Source: Collinsella phocaeensis (GTDB taxonomy: Bacteria > Actinomycetota > Coriobacteriia > Coriobacteriales > Coriobacteriaceae). Taken from it: 64,000 nt of DNA. Shown here one piece after another: positions 46,910 to 56,675 of this stretch. The DNA is taken from assembly GCF_900119895.1 (NCBI RefSeq), contig NZ_FQLR01000004.1:806001-870000 (forward strand), given 5' to 3'. Numbering within the stretch: position 1 is the stretch's first letter; every line of letters begins with the position of its first letter. Position numbers and translations under genes: made by a program. The notes beneath the pieces are model-generated. The model searched no databases. It had not been told where the DNA came from and was given only the letters and a program-made list of their open reading frames with translations.

Positions 46910-48340
46910 ATGGCAGCACCCGAGAGCACATCGACCGCCCCCGCCTTCAAGAGCGCGCACTTCATCGGCATCGGGGGCGCCGGCATGAGCGGCATCGCGC
47001 TCGTCCTCCATGAGCGCGGCTATGCCGTAACGGGCTCAGACCTCAAGTCATCGCGCTATATCCGCCAGCTCACGCGCGCCGGCGTGGAGATCCACATCGG
47101 CCATGAGTCCCAGACCATCGACGCGATCTCGCCCGACGTCGTCGTGGTCTCCACCGCGATTCCCGAGTCCAATCCCGAGCTCATGCGCGCTCGGGAGCTC
47201 GGAATCCCCGTATGGCCGCGCGCCAAGATGCTCTCGGCGCTCGGCCAGGGCTACACGACGGTCGCCGTCGCCGGCACGCACGGCAAGACGACCACGTCCT
47301 CCATGTGCGCCACCATGCTCGACCGCATGGGGCTCGATCCGAGCTTCCTCATCGGCGGCGTCGTCGAGGGGTACGGCACCAACGGCCGCAACGGCTCCGG
47401 GGAGTTCTTCGTCGCCGAGGCCGACGAGTCCGACAGCTCCTTTCTGTTCCTCGACCCCGACGTCGTCGTCGTCACGAACGTCGAGGCGGACCATCTCGAT
47501 CATTACTCGGGCATCGAGGAGATCGAGGAGACCTTCGTGAAGTTCATGTCGCTCGTCGGCGAGGACGGCACCGTGATCGTGTGCGGAGACGCGCCGCGCC
47601 TGCGCGAGCTCGCAGCCTCGTCGTCCCGTCGCGTTCTCACGTACGGGTTCGCCGAGGACAACGACGTGGTGTGCGCCCCGCGCCCCCATGTCCCCGGCAC
47701 GCTCGGCAGCTCGTTCGCCGTGTCGCTGCCCGACGGCTCCGTGCGCGACGTCACCATCAAGGCGAACCCCGGCCAGCACAACATGCTGAATGCATCCGCC
47801 GCGCTCACCGTCGCGTACGCGCTCGGCCAGGACACCGCGGCGGCCGCTGAGGCCCTGTCCACATTCCAGGGCGTTCGTCGTCGCTTCACGCACGTGGGCG
47901 AGGTCGATGGCGTCACCCTGGTGGACGATTACGGCCATCATCCCACCGAGGTCGCGGCGACGCTCGAGGCGGCCTCGGCGCTCTCCTTCGACCGCGTGGT
48001 CGTGGTGTTCCAGCCGCATCGCTACTCCCGCCTCCAGGCGCTCGCGTCCGAGTTCGCCGACGCGTTCGAGCGCGCCGACGTGCTCGCCTTGATCGATGTC
48101 TTCCCGGCGGGCGAGATGCCCATCCCCGGAGTGACCTCCAAGATGCTCGGTGACCTGGTCGCCGAGCGCCATCCTGGCAAGCGCGTGTTCTATGCGTCCA
48201 GCCGCGCCGCGCTCAACGAGTTCCTGGACGGCGAGCTCAAGGATGGCGACCTGCTCATCACCATGGGCGCCGGCGACGTCACCGCCGTCGGTCCCGAGTA
48301 CCTCGAGCACGTCGCCGAGCTCAAGCAGGGCGACCGGTAG
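46910..48340 (+). CDS. murC: UDP-MurNAc:L-alanine ligase
   Basis: 476-residue Mur ligase adding L-Ala to UDP-MurNAc, the first peptide step. IGIGGAGMSGIALVLHERG with the MurC-type glycine loop, VVSTAIPESNPEL, P-loop VAGTHGKTTTSSM near residue 122, NVEADHLDHYSG and DDYGHHPTEVAATLEAA with the MurC-specific HHP motif. ATG 46910 has AGGAGAGAG upstream. Four bases separate it from murB. Confidence 0.97.
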   Translation: MAAPESTSTAPAFKSAHFIGIGGAGMSGIALVLHERGYAVTGSDLKSSRYIRQLTRAGVEIHIGHESQTIDAISPDVVVVSTAIPESNPELMRARELGIPVWPRAKMLSALGQGYTTVAVAGTHGKTTTSSMCATMLDRMGLDPSFLIGGVVEGYGTNGRNGSGEFFVAEADESDSSFLFLDPDVVVVTNVEADHLDHYSGIEEIEETFVKFMSLVGEDGTVIVCGDAPRLRELAASSSRRVLTYGFAEDNDVVCAPRPHVPGTLGSSFAVSLPDGSVRDVTIKANPGQHNMLNASAALTVAYALGQDTAAAAEALSTFQGVRRRFTHVGEVDGVTLVDDYGHHPTEVAATLEAASALSFDRVVVVFQPHRYSRLQALASEFADAFERADVLALIDVFPAGEMPIPGVTSKMLGDLVAERHPGKRVFYASSRAALNEFLDGELKDGDLLITMGAGDVTAVGPEYLEHVAELKQGDR

Positions 48341-48343
48341 CCG

Positions 48344-49255
48344 ATGGGGCTGTTCAACGCGATCATGTCGCTGTCGGGCGCGATCGACACCGACGTCATC
48401 GAGGACGAGCGGATGGCGCGGCACACGAGCTATCGTATCGGCGGCCGTGCCGCGCTGTTCATCACCTGCCATAGCTATCACGCGCTGCGCAGGTGCGTGG
48501 ACGTGCTGACCCGCGAGCGGGTGCCCTGGGTCATCGTCGGCAAGGGGTCGAACCTCCTCGTCTCCGATTCCGGCTACTCGGGAGCCGTCATCACGCTCGG
48601 CCGCGAGTTCTCCCGCACGGTTCTCGCCGAAGACGGCGTCACCTTGACGGTGGGGGCTGGCGTCATCCTTGCGCGCCTCGTCAACGAGGCGCTTACGAAG
48701 GGGCTCTCCGGCCTGGAGTTTGCCGTGGGCATTCCCGGGACCGTGGGCGGTGCCGTCTCCATGAACGCGGGCCTTCGCGACGCGTGGGTGGGCTCGCTCA
48801 TCGAGGACGTGGTCACGTACAAGCCGGGGGAGGGTATCCGCCATTACGCGCACGACGACGTCGCATGGGGGTATCGCGAATGCGGGATCCCGGGCGACGA
48901 GATCATCCTCGAGGCGACCTTCCGTCTCGCTCCCGGAGAGAAGTCCGACATCCGCGCGACGATGGAGCGCCATCTGGCACGGCGCCGTCGGACCCAGCCG
49001 GTAGGGTCAGCGAGCTGCGGTTCGGTCTTTCGCAACCCGCCCGGTGGAAGTGTAGGGGCTATGGTCGAGGAATGCGGATTGAAGGGTTTTTCAGTCGGCG
49101 GCGCCGAGGTCTCGCCCGTCCACGCTAACTTTATTGTCAACAACGGCACCGCGACCGCTCGGGACGTGACCGCCGTGATCCAGCATGTGCGCAAACAGGT
49201 AAAGGAAACGTATGGCGTCGAGCTCAAACCGGAAGTCAAATTCCTCGGCTTCTAG
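48344..49255 (+). CDS. murB: UDP-N-acetylenolpyruvoylglucosamine reductase
   Basis: 303-residue FAD enzyme that makes UDP-MurNAc using NADPH. Type II layout: HTSYRIGGRAALF, IVGKGSNLLVSDSGY for FAD, GLEFAVGIPGTVGGAVSMNAG, then SCGSVFRNPPGGS with the catalytic Ser, and HANFIVNNGTAT. The last 44 bases overlap ftsQ in another frame, an unusually long overlap that suggests coupled translation. Confidence 0.96.
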   Translation: MGLFNAIMSLSGAIDTDVIEDERMARHTSYRIGGRAALFITCHSYHALRRCVDVLTRERVPWVIVGKGSNLLVSDSGYSGAVITLGREFSRTVLAEDGVTLTVGAGVILARLVNEALTKGLSGLEFAVGIPGTVGGAVSMNAGLRDAWVGSLIEDVVTYKPGEGIRHYAHDDVAWGYRECGIPGDEIILEATFRLAPGEKSDIRATMERHLARRRRTQPVGSASCGSVFRNPPGGSVGAMVEECGLKGFSVGGAEVSPVHANFIVNNGTATARDVTAVIQHVRKQVKETYGVELKPEVKFLGF

Positions 49256-50705
49256 CCAGAAGCCCACCTTCCGTCGCTCGAAGGGGGCCGCCTCCGCCGG
49301 ATGCGCCCCCGCCCCTCGAACCGCCGCGCGCCCCAAGCCCGCCGCGAGGCCCTCCGTCGCGGCCCAGCCGCCCAAGGCGACAAAGAGCTCCTACACCGTC
49401 GCCGCGAAGGCCGGTGCCGCCCCCAAGCAGGCCAAGCCGAAGCGCGTCGAGCCGAAGCCGACGGCCCGCAAGGCCTCGTCCCTTGCGCCCGCGGCGCGCG
49501 CGCAAGGACCGTCCGCCCGGCGTCGGCCCGTCGCTTCGTCGAGCGACCGCGCTTTCGCGAAGGCCAACGCGCGCGTCTCGGCCAAGCGCGCGGCGCGCCC
49601 CGCGCCTTCGGTGGCGTCCGTCCTGTCGCGTCCGTCTTCCTCCGCGCCCTCGCGTCCGCATGCCGCTCCGGCCGCTTCCCCGGCGGCTTCCGCGTCTGCG
49701 GCGGAGCGTCCGTCGGCGTCGCGCGCATCGCTCAAGGGTCGCCTCGGGCTCATCGTCGCCATCGCGGCCGCGCTCGCACTCGTCACAGGCATCGGCGGCG
49801 TGGTGGCGGTCAACTCCTCGCTGTTCGCCGCGACCGATATCGAGGTCAAGGGAAGCGAGCACGTGTCCGAGGAGGATATGAACCGGCTGCTGGACGTCCC
49901 CGAGGGATCGACGCTGTTCAATATCGACGCGGACGCGCTTGCCGGGTCCCTCAAGAGGAACCCCTGGGTCGATACGGTCGACGTGCAGCGCGAGTTCCCC
50001 CATAAGCTCATCATCACGCCCAAGGAGTACGAGGTCGCGGCAGTGGTCTACATCGCCGCGGACGACATCGCGTGGGCGGTGAGCGATACCGGAACCTGGA
50101 TCGCTCCCATGTCCCTGTCGGTGACGGTCGACGCCGACGGCTCGATCATCGAGTCGGCGGGGGAGGGCGCCGCGCTGCCCGCCTCGTCCGGCGGCGGCGC
50201 CGACACCGACGACGCGGATGCGGCGGATGCCGGCAGCGGAGAAGCCGACGGCACCGACGGTGCCGCGTCGGATGCGGACGCGGGCGCTGACGAGGAGGGC
50301 GCGGAAGATCCGGACGGTGAGGCGACCGGCAGCCTGACGGGGGTCGACGCCGCGCTCGCGCTCGCTCGCGATGCCGGCGCCTTGCTGCTCATCGACGTGA
50401 GCGCGGACGTGGCGCCTTCGAGCGGCGCCGAGGTGACCTCCGACGTCGTCAAGGCGGGCCTCGCCTACGCGAAGGGGTTCAGCCAGGAGTTCCTGGCGCA
50501 GATCAAGGACCTTTCCGTTCCCTCGGTCGAGGCGATCTCGGCGAACCTCGTCTCGGGCGTCGAGGTCTCGCTCGGCTCGCCCGAGGACATAGGGACGAAG
50601 GAGCAGGTCGTCACGAAGCTGCTCGCGGAGCGCTCCGGCGTAACCTACATCAACGTCCGCACGCCCGACGCCTACACGTTCAGGTCCGCCGACCTGGGCG
50701 CCTAA
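49212..50705 (+). CDS. ftsQ: FtsQ/DivIB-type division protein
   Basis: 497-residue bitopic division protein. The cytosolic part (about 1-170) is a very long Ala/Pro/Arg/Lys-rich disordered stretch; a membrane segment follows at 174-205 (GLIVAIAAALALVTGIGGVV), then a POTRA domain (about 207-275: DIEVKGSEHVSEEDMNRLLD, PWVDTVDVQREFPHKLII) and an FtsQ beta domain. An acidic insertion of about 60 residues (315-375, Asp/Glu/Ala/Gly only) splits the beta domain, which is atypical. AAAGGAAACGT precedes ATG 49212, which lies inside murB. The POTRA domain and place before ftsZ support the call. Confidence 0.88.
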   Translation: MASSSNRKSNSSASSQKPTFRRSKGAASAGCAPAPRTAARPKPAARPSVAAQPPKATKSSYTVAAKAGAAPKQAKPKRVEPKPTARKASSLAPAARAQGPSARRRPVASSSDRAFAKANARVSAKRAARPAPSVASVLSRPSSSAPSRPHAAPAASPAASASAAERPSASRASLKGRLGLIVAIAAALALVTGIGGVVAVNSSLFAATDIEVKGSEHVSEEDMNRLLDVPEGSTLFNIDADALAGSLKRNPWVDTVDVQREFPHKLIITPKEYEVAAVVYIAADDIAWAVSDTGTWIAPMSLSVTVDADGSIIESAGEGAALPASSGGGADTDDADAADAGSGEADGTDGAASDADAGADEEGAEDPDGEATGSLTGVDAALALARDAGALLLIDVSADVAPSSGAEVTSDVVKAGLAYAKGFSQEFLAQIKDLSVPSVEAISANLVSGVEVSLGSPEDIGTKEQVVTKLLAERSGVTYINVRTPDAYTFRSADLGA

Positions 50706-50743
50706 GCGCCGCGTCGACCGGAACGCCGTGAACGGTAGATGCG

Positions 50744-50842
50744 TTTACCTGCGGAATTCACAAAGTGCTTCACAACAAGTTGACTTCTACCTGCAGTTTG
50801 TGCAACCATAACGCGGTTTACCTCGACATTTAATCTTTACTT
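50744..50842 (+). promoter_or_regulatory. Four TTTACCT-type repeats upstream of ftsZ
   Basis: TTTACCT at 50744 and 50817, TCTACCT at 50786 and TTTACTT at 50836, at intervals of 42, 31 and 19 bases, roughly whole helical turns. They occupy the 209-base ftsQ-ftsZ gap, which is A/T-rich and must hold an ftsZ promoter (TTGACT at 50780 could be a -35). They may be binding sites for a regulator. Confidence 0.35.
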
Positions 50843-50914
50843 GAGGGTTAACCTTCGTGGGTTATTCGTCGTAAGGCCGCCCAGCGCATACATCGATGTT
50901 CGGAGGACCGACAT

Positions 50915-52051
50915 ATGCACGAGAACGAGATCAACAACTACCTTGCCGTCATCAAGGTTGTCGGCGTCGGCGGCGGCGGCACGAACGCCGTCAACCGCAT
51001 GATCGAAGAGGGCATCCGCGGCGTCGAGTTCGTCGCGATCAACACCGATGCGCAGGCCCTCGCCATCTCCGACGCGGACATCAAGGTGCACATCGGCACC
51101 GATCTCACGCGCGGTCTGGGCGCCGGCGCCAACCCCGAGGTCGGCCGCAAGGCTGCCGACGAGTCCCGTGACGACATCGCCGAGGCGCTCGCGGGCGCCG
51201 ACATGGTCTTCATCACCGCGGGCGAGGGCGGCGGCACCGGTACCGGAGCCGCTCCGATCGTCGCCGATATCGCGATGAACGACGTGGGTGCCCTGACGGT
51301 CGCCGTCGTCACCAAGCCCTTCACCTTCGAGGGCCGCAAGCGCAAGGCGTCCGCCGAGGAGGGCATCACGACCCTCTCCGAGTCCGTCGACACCATGATC
51401 GTCATCCCCAACGACAAGCTTCTCGACATCGCCGAGAAGAAGACCACCATGCTCGAGGCCTTCGCGATGGCCGACGCCGTCCTGTCCCAGGGCACCCAGG
51501 GCATCACGGACCTCATCACCGTCCCCGGCATCATCAACCTCGACTTCGCCGACGTGAAGACGATCATGAAGCAGGCCGGCACCGCCATGATGGGCATCGG
51601 TACCGCTTCGGGCGATACCCGCGCGGTCGACGCCGCCCAGCAGGCCATCTCCAGTCCGCTGCTCGAGAGCTCCATCGATGGCGCCACGCGCGTCCTGCTC
51701 TCCATCGCCGGCTCCAAGGATCTGGGTATCCAGGAGATCAACGACGCGGCCGACCTCGTTGCCAACGCCGTCGACCCCGAGGCCAACATCATCTTCGGTA
51801 CGGTCGTCGACGAGTCCCTGGGCGACCAGGTGCGCATCACCGTCATCGCGACTGGCTTCTCCGACGCGAACGTCAACCGCCAGGATCAGCTGTTCGGCCA
51901 GCCGGCTCGCAAGAGCGAGGAGCCCGCTTCCCGCGCGTCCGCTCCGTCCGGCAGCGCTTCAGCGACCCGTAACGTGGGCGGCACCGAGCTCCCCAACTTC
52001 GGTAACGACCAGTTCGAGCTCCCCGATTTCCTCAAGCGCGGCAACTTCTAG
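50915..52051 (+). CDS. ftsZ: Cell division GTPase FtsZ
   Basis: 378-residue tubulin homologue that forms the Z-ring. [17 protein letters not shown] near residue 14, the tubulin signature [10 protein letters not shown] near 108, the T7 loop [11 protein letters not shown] near 207 with the catalytic Asp, and the conserved C-terminal peptide [11 protein letters not shown] that binds partners such as SepF. GGAGG lies 9 bases before ATG 50915. There is no ftsA; SepF (58425) is the probable membrane anchor, as in other actinobacteria. Confidence 0.98.
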   Translation: MHENEINNYLAVIKVVGVGGGGTNAVNRMIEEGIRGVEFVAINTDAQALAISDADIKVHIGTDLTRGLGAGANPEVGRKAADESRDDIAEALAGADMVFITAGEGGGTGTGAAPIVADIAMNDVGALTVAVVTKPFTFEGRKRKASAEEGITTLSESVDTMIVIPNDKLLDIAEKKTTMLEAFAMADAVLSQGTQGITDLITVPGIINLDFADVKTIMKQAGTAMMGIGTASGDTRAVDAAQQAISSPLLESSIDGATRVLLSIAGSKDLGIQEINDAADLVANAVDPEANIIFGTVVDESLGDQVRITVIATGFSDANVNRQDQLFGQPARKSEEPASRASAPSGSASATRNVGGTELPNFGNDQFELPDFLKRGNF

Positions 52052-52065
52052 TCTCGGCTACGGTC

Positions 52066-52133
52066 GGAAGGCCCCGCGTTCCCGATGAAAAGCGCGCTTC
52101 GCGAAGCTTTTCCTCAGGAGCGCGGGGTCTTCC
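52066..52133 (+). terminator. Double-hairpin terminator after ftsZ
   Basis: Outer stem GGAAGGCCCCGCG (52066-52078) with CGCGGGGTCTTCC (52121-52133); inner stem GAAAAGC (52087-52093) with GCTTTTC (52106-52112); then TTGTGTA. Marks the end of the dcw cluster. Confidence 0.75.
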
Positions 52134-52325
52134 TTGTGTACGGCCCGGGGCGTGCGGAGTTTGCCGCCCCGCGCCCCTGGCGGGCCGAAGGCGCGAGGCG
52201 ATGTCCCTTTCGATGCGCGCGGCCCGTGCGCTGAGGTTCCGCCGCCGCGGGTTCCGCCTATCCGGCGTCTCGGTGCGGATCGCTGCGCTCATCGGCTTGT
52301 CGTGCATACATGAAGGGACGATCGC

Positions 52326-53108
52326 ATGGAACGACGCATATTCGGAAACGGGCTCGCGCTCAACGGGTGCTGGGACGGTCCGGTGCGGTTCGCGTTCACG
52401 GAGCGCACGGGCGGGGTCTCGCTTCCCCCGTACGCCTCGCTCAACCTCGGTTCCCATGTGGGAGATGATCCCGCTGCGGTGGCCGAGAACCGCCGGCGCG
52501 TCCTCGCCTCCTTGGGCGCCGACGCCCTTCAGGAGCGCCTTCTTGTCCCCAACCAGGTCCATGGCGATACGGTCGTTTGCGTGGCCCCGTCGGACGTCGA
52601 GGACCTTGCGCGCGTCCGCGAGCGCCTCGCCGCCGGCGCGGACGCGGTCGTGTGCACGGCTCGCGACGTTCCGGTGCTTCTGTGCTATGCGGATTGCACG
52701 CCGGTCGTCGTCTGCGCGCAAGGTGGCTTCGCGGTGGTCCATTCGGGCTGGAGGGGAACGTACGCCCGGATCGCGGGAAAGGCGGCCCGCGCGCTCGCCG
52801 AGATGACGGGGGAGGACCCGTCGACGTTTTCGGCGTACATCGGCCCGCATATCCTCGGTGACGAATACGAGGTCTCGCCTGAAGTTGTACAGATGTTCTC
52901 GTTACAATTTGATAACATTAACCCGTATGGCGCACGCCTTCTCGATATGTCACGCGCCATATGTCAGTCACTTGAGGAAGCAGGAGTCCCCCGTTGCGAG
53001 ATTCACGACCCTCGTCTCTCGACGACGCGCCTGAACGAGCGCTTTTTCTCCTACCGAAAGGAAAACGGAATATGCGGACGACACGCGGCTGTGGCGATGT
53101 TGCGCTGA
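52326..53108 (+). CDS. pgeF: Peptidoglycan editing factor PgeF (YfiH family)
   Basis: 260-residue copper/zinc-binding protein of the multicopper-like YfiH family, which prevents L-Ser being used in place of L-Ala in peptidoglycan precursors. The metal/active residues are in QVHGDTVV (His), LLCYADCTPVVV (Cys) and AVVHSGWRGT (His), in the usual order. AAGGGACG precedes ATG 52326. It follows ftsZ, the common actinobacterial order, but its 3' end overlaps pstS by 37 bases. Confidence 0.92.
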   Translation: MERRIFGNGLALNGCWDGPVRFAFTERTGGVSLPPYASLNLGSHVGDDPAAVAENRRRVLASLGADALQERLLVPNQVHGDTVVCVAPSDVEDLARVRERLAAGADAVVCTARDVPVLLCYADCTPVVVCAQGGFAVVHSGWRGTYARIAGKAARALAEMTGEDPSTFSAYIGPHILGDEYEVSPEVVQMFSLQFDNINPYGARLLDMSRAICQSLEEAGVPRCEIHDPRLSTTRLNERFFSYRKENGICGRHAAVAMLR

Positions 53109-53944
53109 CGCGTCGCGGCCTTCTGGCCGCGGTGCTCGCGTCGGCTTCGCTGACGCTGCTCCCCGGATGCTCGGCGGCGGAATCCTCCGAGCAGATCACG
53201 GTGGCGGGTTCCACGACCTGCCTTCCTATCGCCGAGATCGCGGCGGAAGGCTTCAAGGAGGAGACGGGCGTCTCGGTGCTCGTCAGCGGGCTCGGTTCCA
53301 GCGCGGGCATCGAGGCCGTCTCGAACGGGACGGCGCACATCGCGTCCTCGTCGCGCGGCCTCAACGTCGAGGAGCAGAAGCTCGGGCTCACCACGATCCC
53401 CATCGCCCACGACGGCATCGCCGTCATCGTCAACGAGGCGAACCCCGTAGACAACCTCTCCGTCGAGGACCTGTGCGCCATCTACACCGGCGAGATCTCG
53501 AACTGGTCGGAGGTCGGCGGCCCCGAGATGGACATCCAGCTCGTCAACCGTGACGAGGCGTCCGGCACCCGCGAGGCGTTCCGTACGATCGTCATGGGCG
53601 ACGCCCATTTCGACCGCCGCGCCGCGGTCCTTCCCGGTACCGGCCAGGTGCGCGACGTCGTCTCCCGTTCCGAGGGCGCGATCGGCTACATCTCGATGGG
53701 GTTCGTCGACTCCAAGTACGCGACCACGACGGTCAAGGCGCTGAGCGTCAACCATGTCGAACCGAGCGAGAAGACCATCGCGTCGGGCGGCTACCCGGTT
53801 TCACGCGACCTGTATTTCTTCGTGAAGGGCGAGCCGGCTCCCTCTGCGGCCGCCTATATCGACTACGTCCTGTCCGAGCGCATGGACGACATGATCCGCG
53901 AGGCGGGCTTCATTCCCGTCGCCCGGTCCGTATCCGAGAGCTAA
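53072..53944 (+). CDS. pstS: Phosphate-binding lipoprotein of the Pst system
   Basis: 290-residue extracytoplasmic substrate-binding protein that delivers phosphate to PstCAB. The signal peptide LTRRGLLAAVLASASLTLL is followed by the lipobox LLPGC (Cys33); the twin Arg before the hydrophobic stretch could also suit the Tat route. Phosphate-contact patterns: ITVAGSTTCLPIAE, SGLGSSAGIEAV, HIASSSRGL, RDEASGTREAF. I choose ATG 53072, with AAAGGA upstream, over earlier in-frame codons because the signal peptide then starts correctly. Overlaps the pgeF end by 37 bases, so it is probably translated from the same message. Confidence 0.94.
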   Translation: MRTTRGCGDVALTRRGLLAAVLASASLTLLPGCSAAESSEQITVAGSTTCLPIAEIAAEGFKEETGVSVLVSGLGSSAGIEAVSNGTAHIASSSRGLNVEEQKLGLTTIPIAHDGIAVIVNEANPVDNLSVEDLCAIYTGEISNWSEVGGPEMDIQLVNRDEASGTREAFRTIVMGDAHFDRRAAVLPGTGQVRDVVSRSEGAIGYISMGFVDSKYATTTVKALSVNHVEPSEKTIASGGYPVSRDLYFFVKGEPAPSAAAYIDYVLSERMDDMIREAGFIPVARSVSES

Positions 53945-53959
53945 GGGGCAGATCGAGCC

Positions 53960-54880
53960 ATGAATTCCACTGATACCCAGCGCCCCGAGACCGCCTCGCG
54001 TCCCAAGCGCGAGCTCGCGCTCGTCTCGCGCAGCACCTATCTCAAGGAGCGCGCGCTCCAGTACCTGTTCTTCGCGTGTGCCTTTCTCGCCGTCGTGACC
54101 GTCGTGCTCATCTTCGCGTTCACGATGCTGCAGGCCGCTCCCGTCTTCACCGATATCGGGCTCGCGAACTTCTTCAGTCTGGACTGGGCGCCCACCGAGG
54201 GCAGGTTCGGCATCCTGTCGCTTGCCGCCGGCTCCGCGCTCGTCACGGCCGGCGCGCTCGTGCTCGGCGTTCCCCTGGGCGTGGGCACCGCCGTCTACCT
54301 CACCGAGATCGCCTCCGCGCGCGTGCGCGCTATCATCAGCCCTGCGGTCGACCTGCTTGCGGGCATCCCCTCGATCATCTACGGATTCTTCGGCATGGTC
54401 ATCATCCGTCCCTTCGTGGCCGAGATCTCCGGCGGCCTCGGGTTCGGCGCCCTCACCGCGTGGCTCGTTCTCGCGATCATGATCGTGCCCACCATCACGA
54501 CGCTCACCATCGATGCGCTGCGCTCCATCCCCATGGGGATCCGCGAGGCGGGCTTCGCCATGGGCGCGACCAAGTGGCAGGTCATCTACAAGGTCGTCCT
54601 GCCTGCCGCGCGCTTCGGCATCGTCGACGCGATCGTGCTCGGCATGGGCCGTGCCATCGGCGAGACCATGGCGGTGCTCATGGTCGTCGGCAACGCGCCG
54701 GTGATCCCCGACTCCGTGGCGAGCCCTATCTCGACGCTCACGAGCCAGATCGCGCTCGACATGAGCTATTCGAGCGGCCTGCACCGCACTGCCCTGTTCG
54801 GCATGGGCGTGGTGCTGTTCATCATCTCCGCATCGCTCGTGGGCATCGTCCGCATGCTCTCCAAGAAGAGGAAGGGGTAG
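53960..54880 (+). CDS. pstC: Phosphate ABC transporter permease PstC
   Basis: 306-residue inner-membrane subunit with six hydrophobic segments. The cytoplasmic coupling loop EAGFAMGATKWQVIYKVVLPAARFGI is typical, as are GIPSIIYGFFGMVII and AIGETMAVLMVVGN. It begins with a charged N-terminal stretch (RPKRELALVSRSTYLKERALQ). Fifteen bases after pstS and three before pstA. Confidence 0.95.
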   Translation: MNSTDTQRPETASRPKRELALVSRSTYLKERALQYLFFACAFLAVVTVVLIFAFTMLQAAPVFTDIGLANFFSLDWAPTEGRFGILSLAAGSALVTAGALVLGVPLGVGTAVYLTEIASARVRAIISPAVDLLAGIPSIIYGFFGMVIIRPFVAEISGGLGFGALTAWLVLAIMIVPTITTLTIDALRSIPMGIREAGFAMGATKWQVIYKVVLPAARFGIVDAIVLGMGRAIGETMAVLMVVGNAPVIPDSVASPISTLTSQIALDMSYSSGLHRTALFGMGVVLFIISASLVGIVRMLSKKRKG

Positions 54881-54883
54881 GCC

Positions 54884-55789
54884 ATGGCAGGAACCGGGTC
54901 GGCTCCCGAAACCCAGCTCACGTCCCGTGAGCGCATCAAGCGCGCGCTCGCCAACGGCAAGACCGGCCGCATCTCCAAGGACGCTGCGAACGCCGTCATG
55001 CTCGGCGTCTTCCGGTGCGCTGCCTATATCACCACGCTCGTGCTCGTGGCGATCATCGCGTACGTGGTCATCAACGGCGCGCCGCACATCTCTCCCGACT
55101 TCATCTTCGGTTGGCCCCAGGGCGTGAACGCCGAGGGCGGCATCTGGCCCACGATCGTTTCGACGCTCTACGTGACGGCGCTCGCGATGCTCATCTGCAC
55201 GCCGATCGCCGTGCTCGCGGCGGTCTACCTCGCCGAGTACGCCAAGCAGGGCCGTCTCGTCGAGACCATCCGCTATGCCGCGGACACGCTGGCGAGCGTG
55301 CCCTCGATCGTCATGGGCCTGTTCGGGTACGCGCTGTTCGTCGAGGCGATGGGCCTCGGGCTCTCGATGGTGTCCGCCGCCTGCGCGCTCGCGCTGCTCA
55401 TGCTGCCGATCGTCATGCGCACGACGGAAGAGGCCATTCGTGCCGTCCCCCGCTACATCCGCTGGGGTGCGTACGGCCTGGGCGCCACGAAGTGGCAGGT
55501 CGTCAGCAAGATCGTCCTTCCCTCCGCCTTCGGCCGCATCGCGACGGGCATCGTGCTTGCCATCGGCCGCGCCATCGGCGAGACCGCGGTCGTGCTGTAC
55601 ACGATGGGCCAGGCCATCAACCTGCCCATCAGCCCGCTCGATTCGGGCCGCCCCATGACGGTGCACCTGTACCTGCTCGCCAACGACGGCATCAACATGA
55701 ACGCCGCCTACGGCACCGCGCTGCTGCTGATGCTCATCATCCTCGCCTTCAACCTGTTCGCGCGCTACCTCTCGCGCAAGAGCCGCTAG
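54884..55789 (+). CDS. pstA: Phosphate ABC transporter permease PstA
   Basis: 301-residue second permease of the Pst system. Six membrane segments, with AVYLAEYAKQGRL, SVPSIVMGLFGYALFV, WGAYGLGATKWQVVSKIVLPSAFGRI as coupling loop and RAIGETAVVLYTMGQ. Longer N-terminal tail (about 40 residues) than in E. coli. GTAGGCC precedes ATG 54884. Confidence 0.95.
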   Translation: MAGTGSAPETQLTSRERIKRALANGKTGRISKDAANAVMLGVFRCAAYITTLVLVAIIAYVVINGAPHISPDFIFGWPQGVNAEGGIWPTIVSTLYVTALAMLICTPIAVLAAVYLAEYAKQGRLVETIRYAADTLASVPSIVMGLFGYALFVEAMGLGLSMVSAACALALLMLPIVMRTTEEAIRAVPRYIRWGAYGLGATKWQVVSKIVLPSAFGRIATGIVLAIGRAIGETAVVLYTMGQAINLPISPLDSGRPMTVHLYLLANDGINMNAAYGTALLLMLIILAFNLFARYLSRKSR

Positions 55790-55804
55790 TCCCTAAGGAG
55801 TCTC

Positions 55805-56608
55805 ATGTCCGTCTATCAGAACGCGCCCGCCCCCGAGGTCTCCGCGATCACCGCCGCGAACTTCGACTTCTGGTACGGCGACTTCCACGCCCTCACCGAC
55901 GTGAACCTCAATATCGCCAAGAACAAGATCACCGCGTTCATCGGCCCCTCCGGCTGCGGCAAGTCCACCTTCCTGCGTTGCATGAACCGCATGAACGACC
56001 TGATCGAGGGGACCCGCTGCGAGGGCGTCATGACCCTCGACGGTGCCGATATCTACGCCGAGGGCGTCGACCCGGTCGATCTGCGCCGCCGCGTCGGCAT
56101 GATCTTCCAGCAGCCGAACCCTTTTCCCAAGTCCATCTACGAGAACGTCGCTTTTGGCCCCCGACTGCAGGGCGTGACTAGCAAAAGCGACCTCGATGAT
56201 ATCGTCGAAGAGTCCCTCAAGCGCGCCAACCTCTGGAAAGAGGTATCCAATCAGCTCTCGAAAGACGGCTTGGCGCTCTCCGGCGGTCAGCAGCAGCGAC
56301 TCTGCATCGCGCGCGTGCTGGCCGTGCAGCCGGACGTTCTCCTGATGGATGAGCCCTGCTCGGCCATCGATCCCACCTCCGTTCAGAAGGTCGAGGACCT
56401 GATGGCCGAGCTCGCGCCCGAGATGACCATCATCATCGTGACGCACAACATGCAGCAGGCCGCCCGCATCTCCGACTGCACCGCGTTCTTCTTGCAGGAG
56501 GTCGCCGGAGAGCCTGCTACACTAATCGAGTATGGTCAGACCGACGCTCTCTTCACTAGTCCGATAGACAAGCGCACGGAGGACTATATCACCGGCCGCT
56601 TCGGCTGA
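55805..56608 (+). CDS. pstB: Phosphate ABC transporter ATPase PstB
   Basis: 267-residue ATPase driving phosphate import. Walker [21 protein letters not shown] near residue 48, signature [35 protein letters not shown] split here as LSGGQQQR and [12 protein letters not shown], and the H-loop [15 protein letters not shown] precedes ATG 55805. Fourth gene of the operon. Confidence 0.97.
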   Translation: MSVYQNAPAPEVSAITAANFDFWYGDFHALTDVNLNIAKNKITAFIGPSGCGKSTFLRCMNRMNDLIEGTRCEGVMTLDGADIYAEGVDPVDLRRRVGMIFQQPNPFPKSIYENVAFGPRLQGVTSKSDLDDIVEESLKRANLWKEVSNQLSKDGLALSGGQQQRLCIARVLAVQPDVLLMDEPCSAIDPTSVQKVEDLMAELAPEMTIIIVTHNMQQAARISDCTAFFLQEVAGEPATLIEYGQTDALFTSPIDKRTEDYITGRFG

Positions 56609-56675
56609 TGCCCCGGCACCGGTGCAACGCAGGTTGCGGGTGCGGATCTGCCCCGTGCGACTGATTGGAGCTTGT

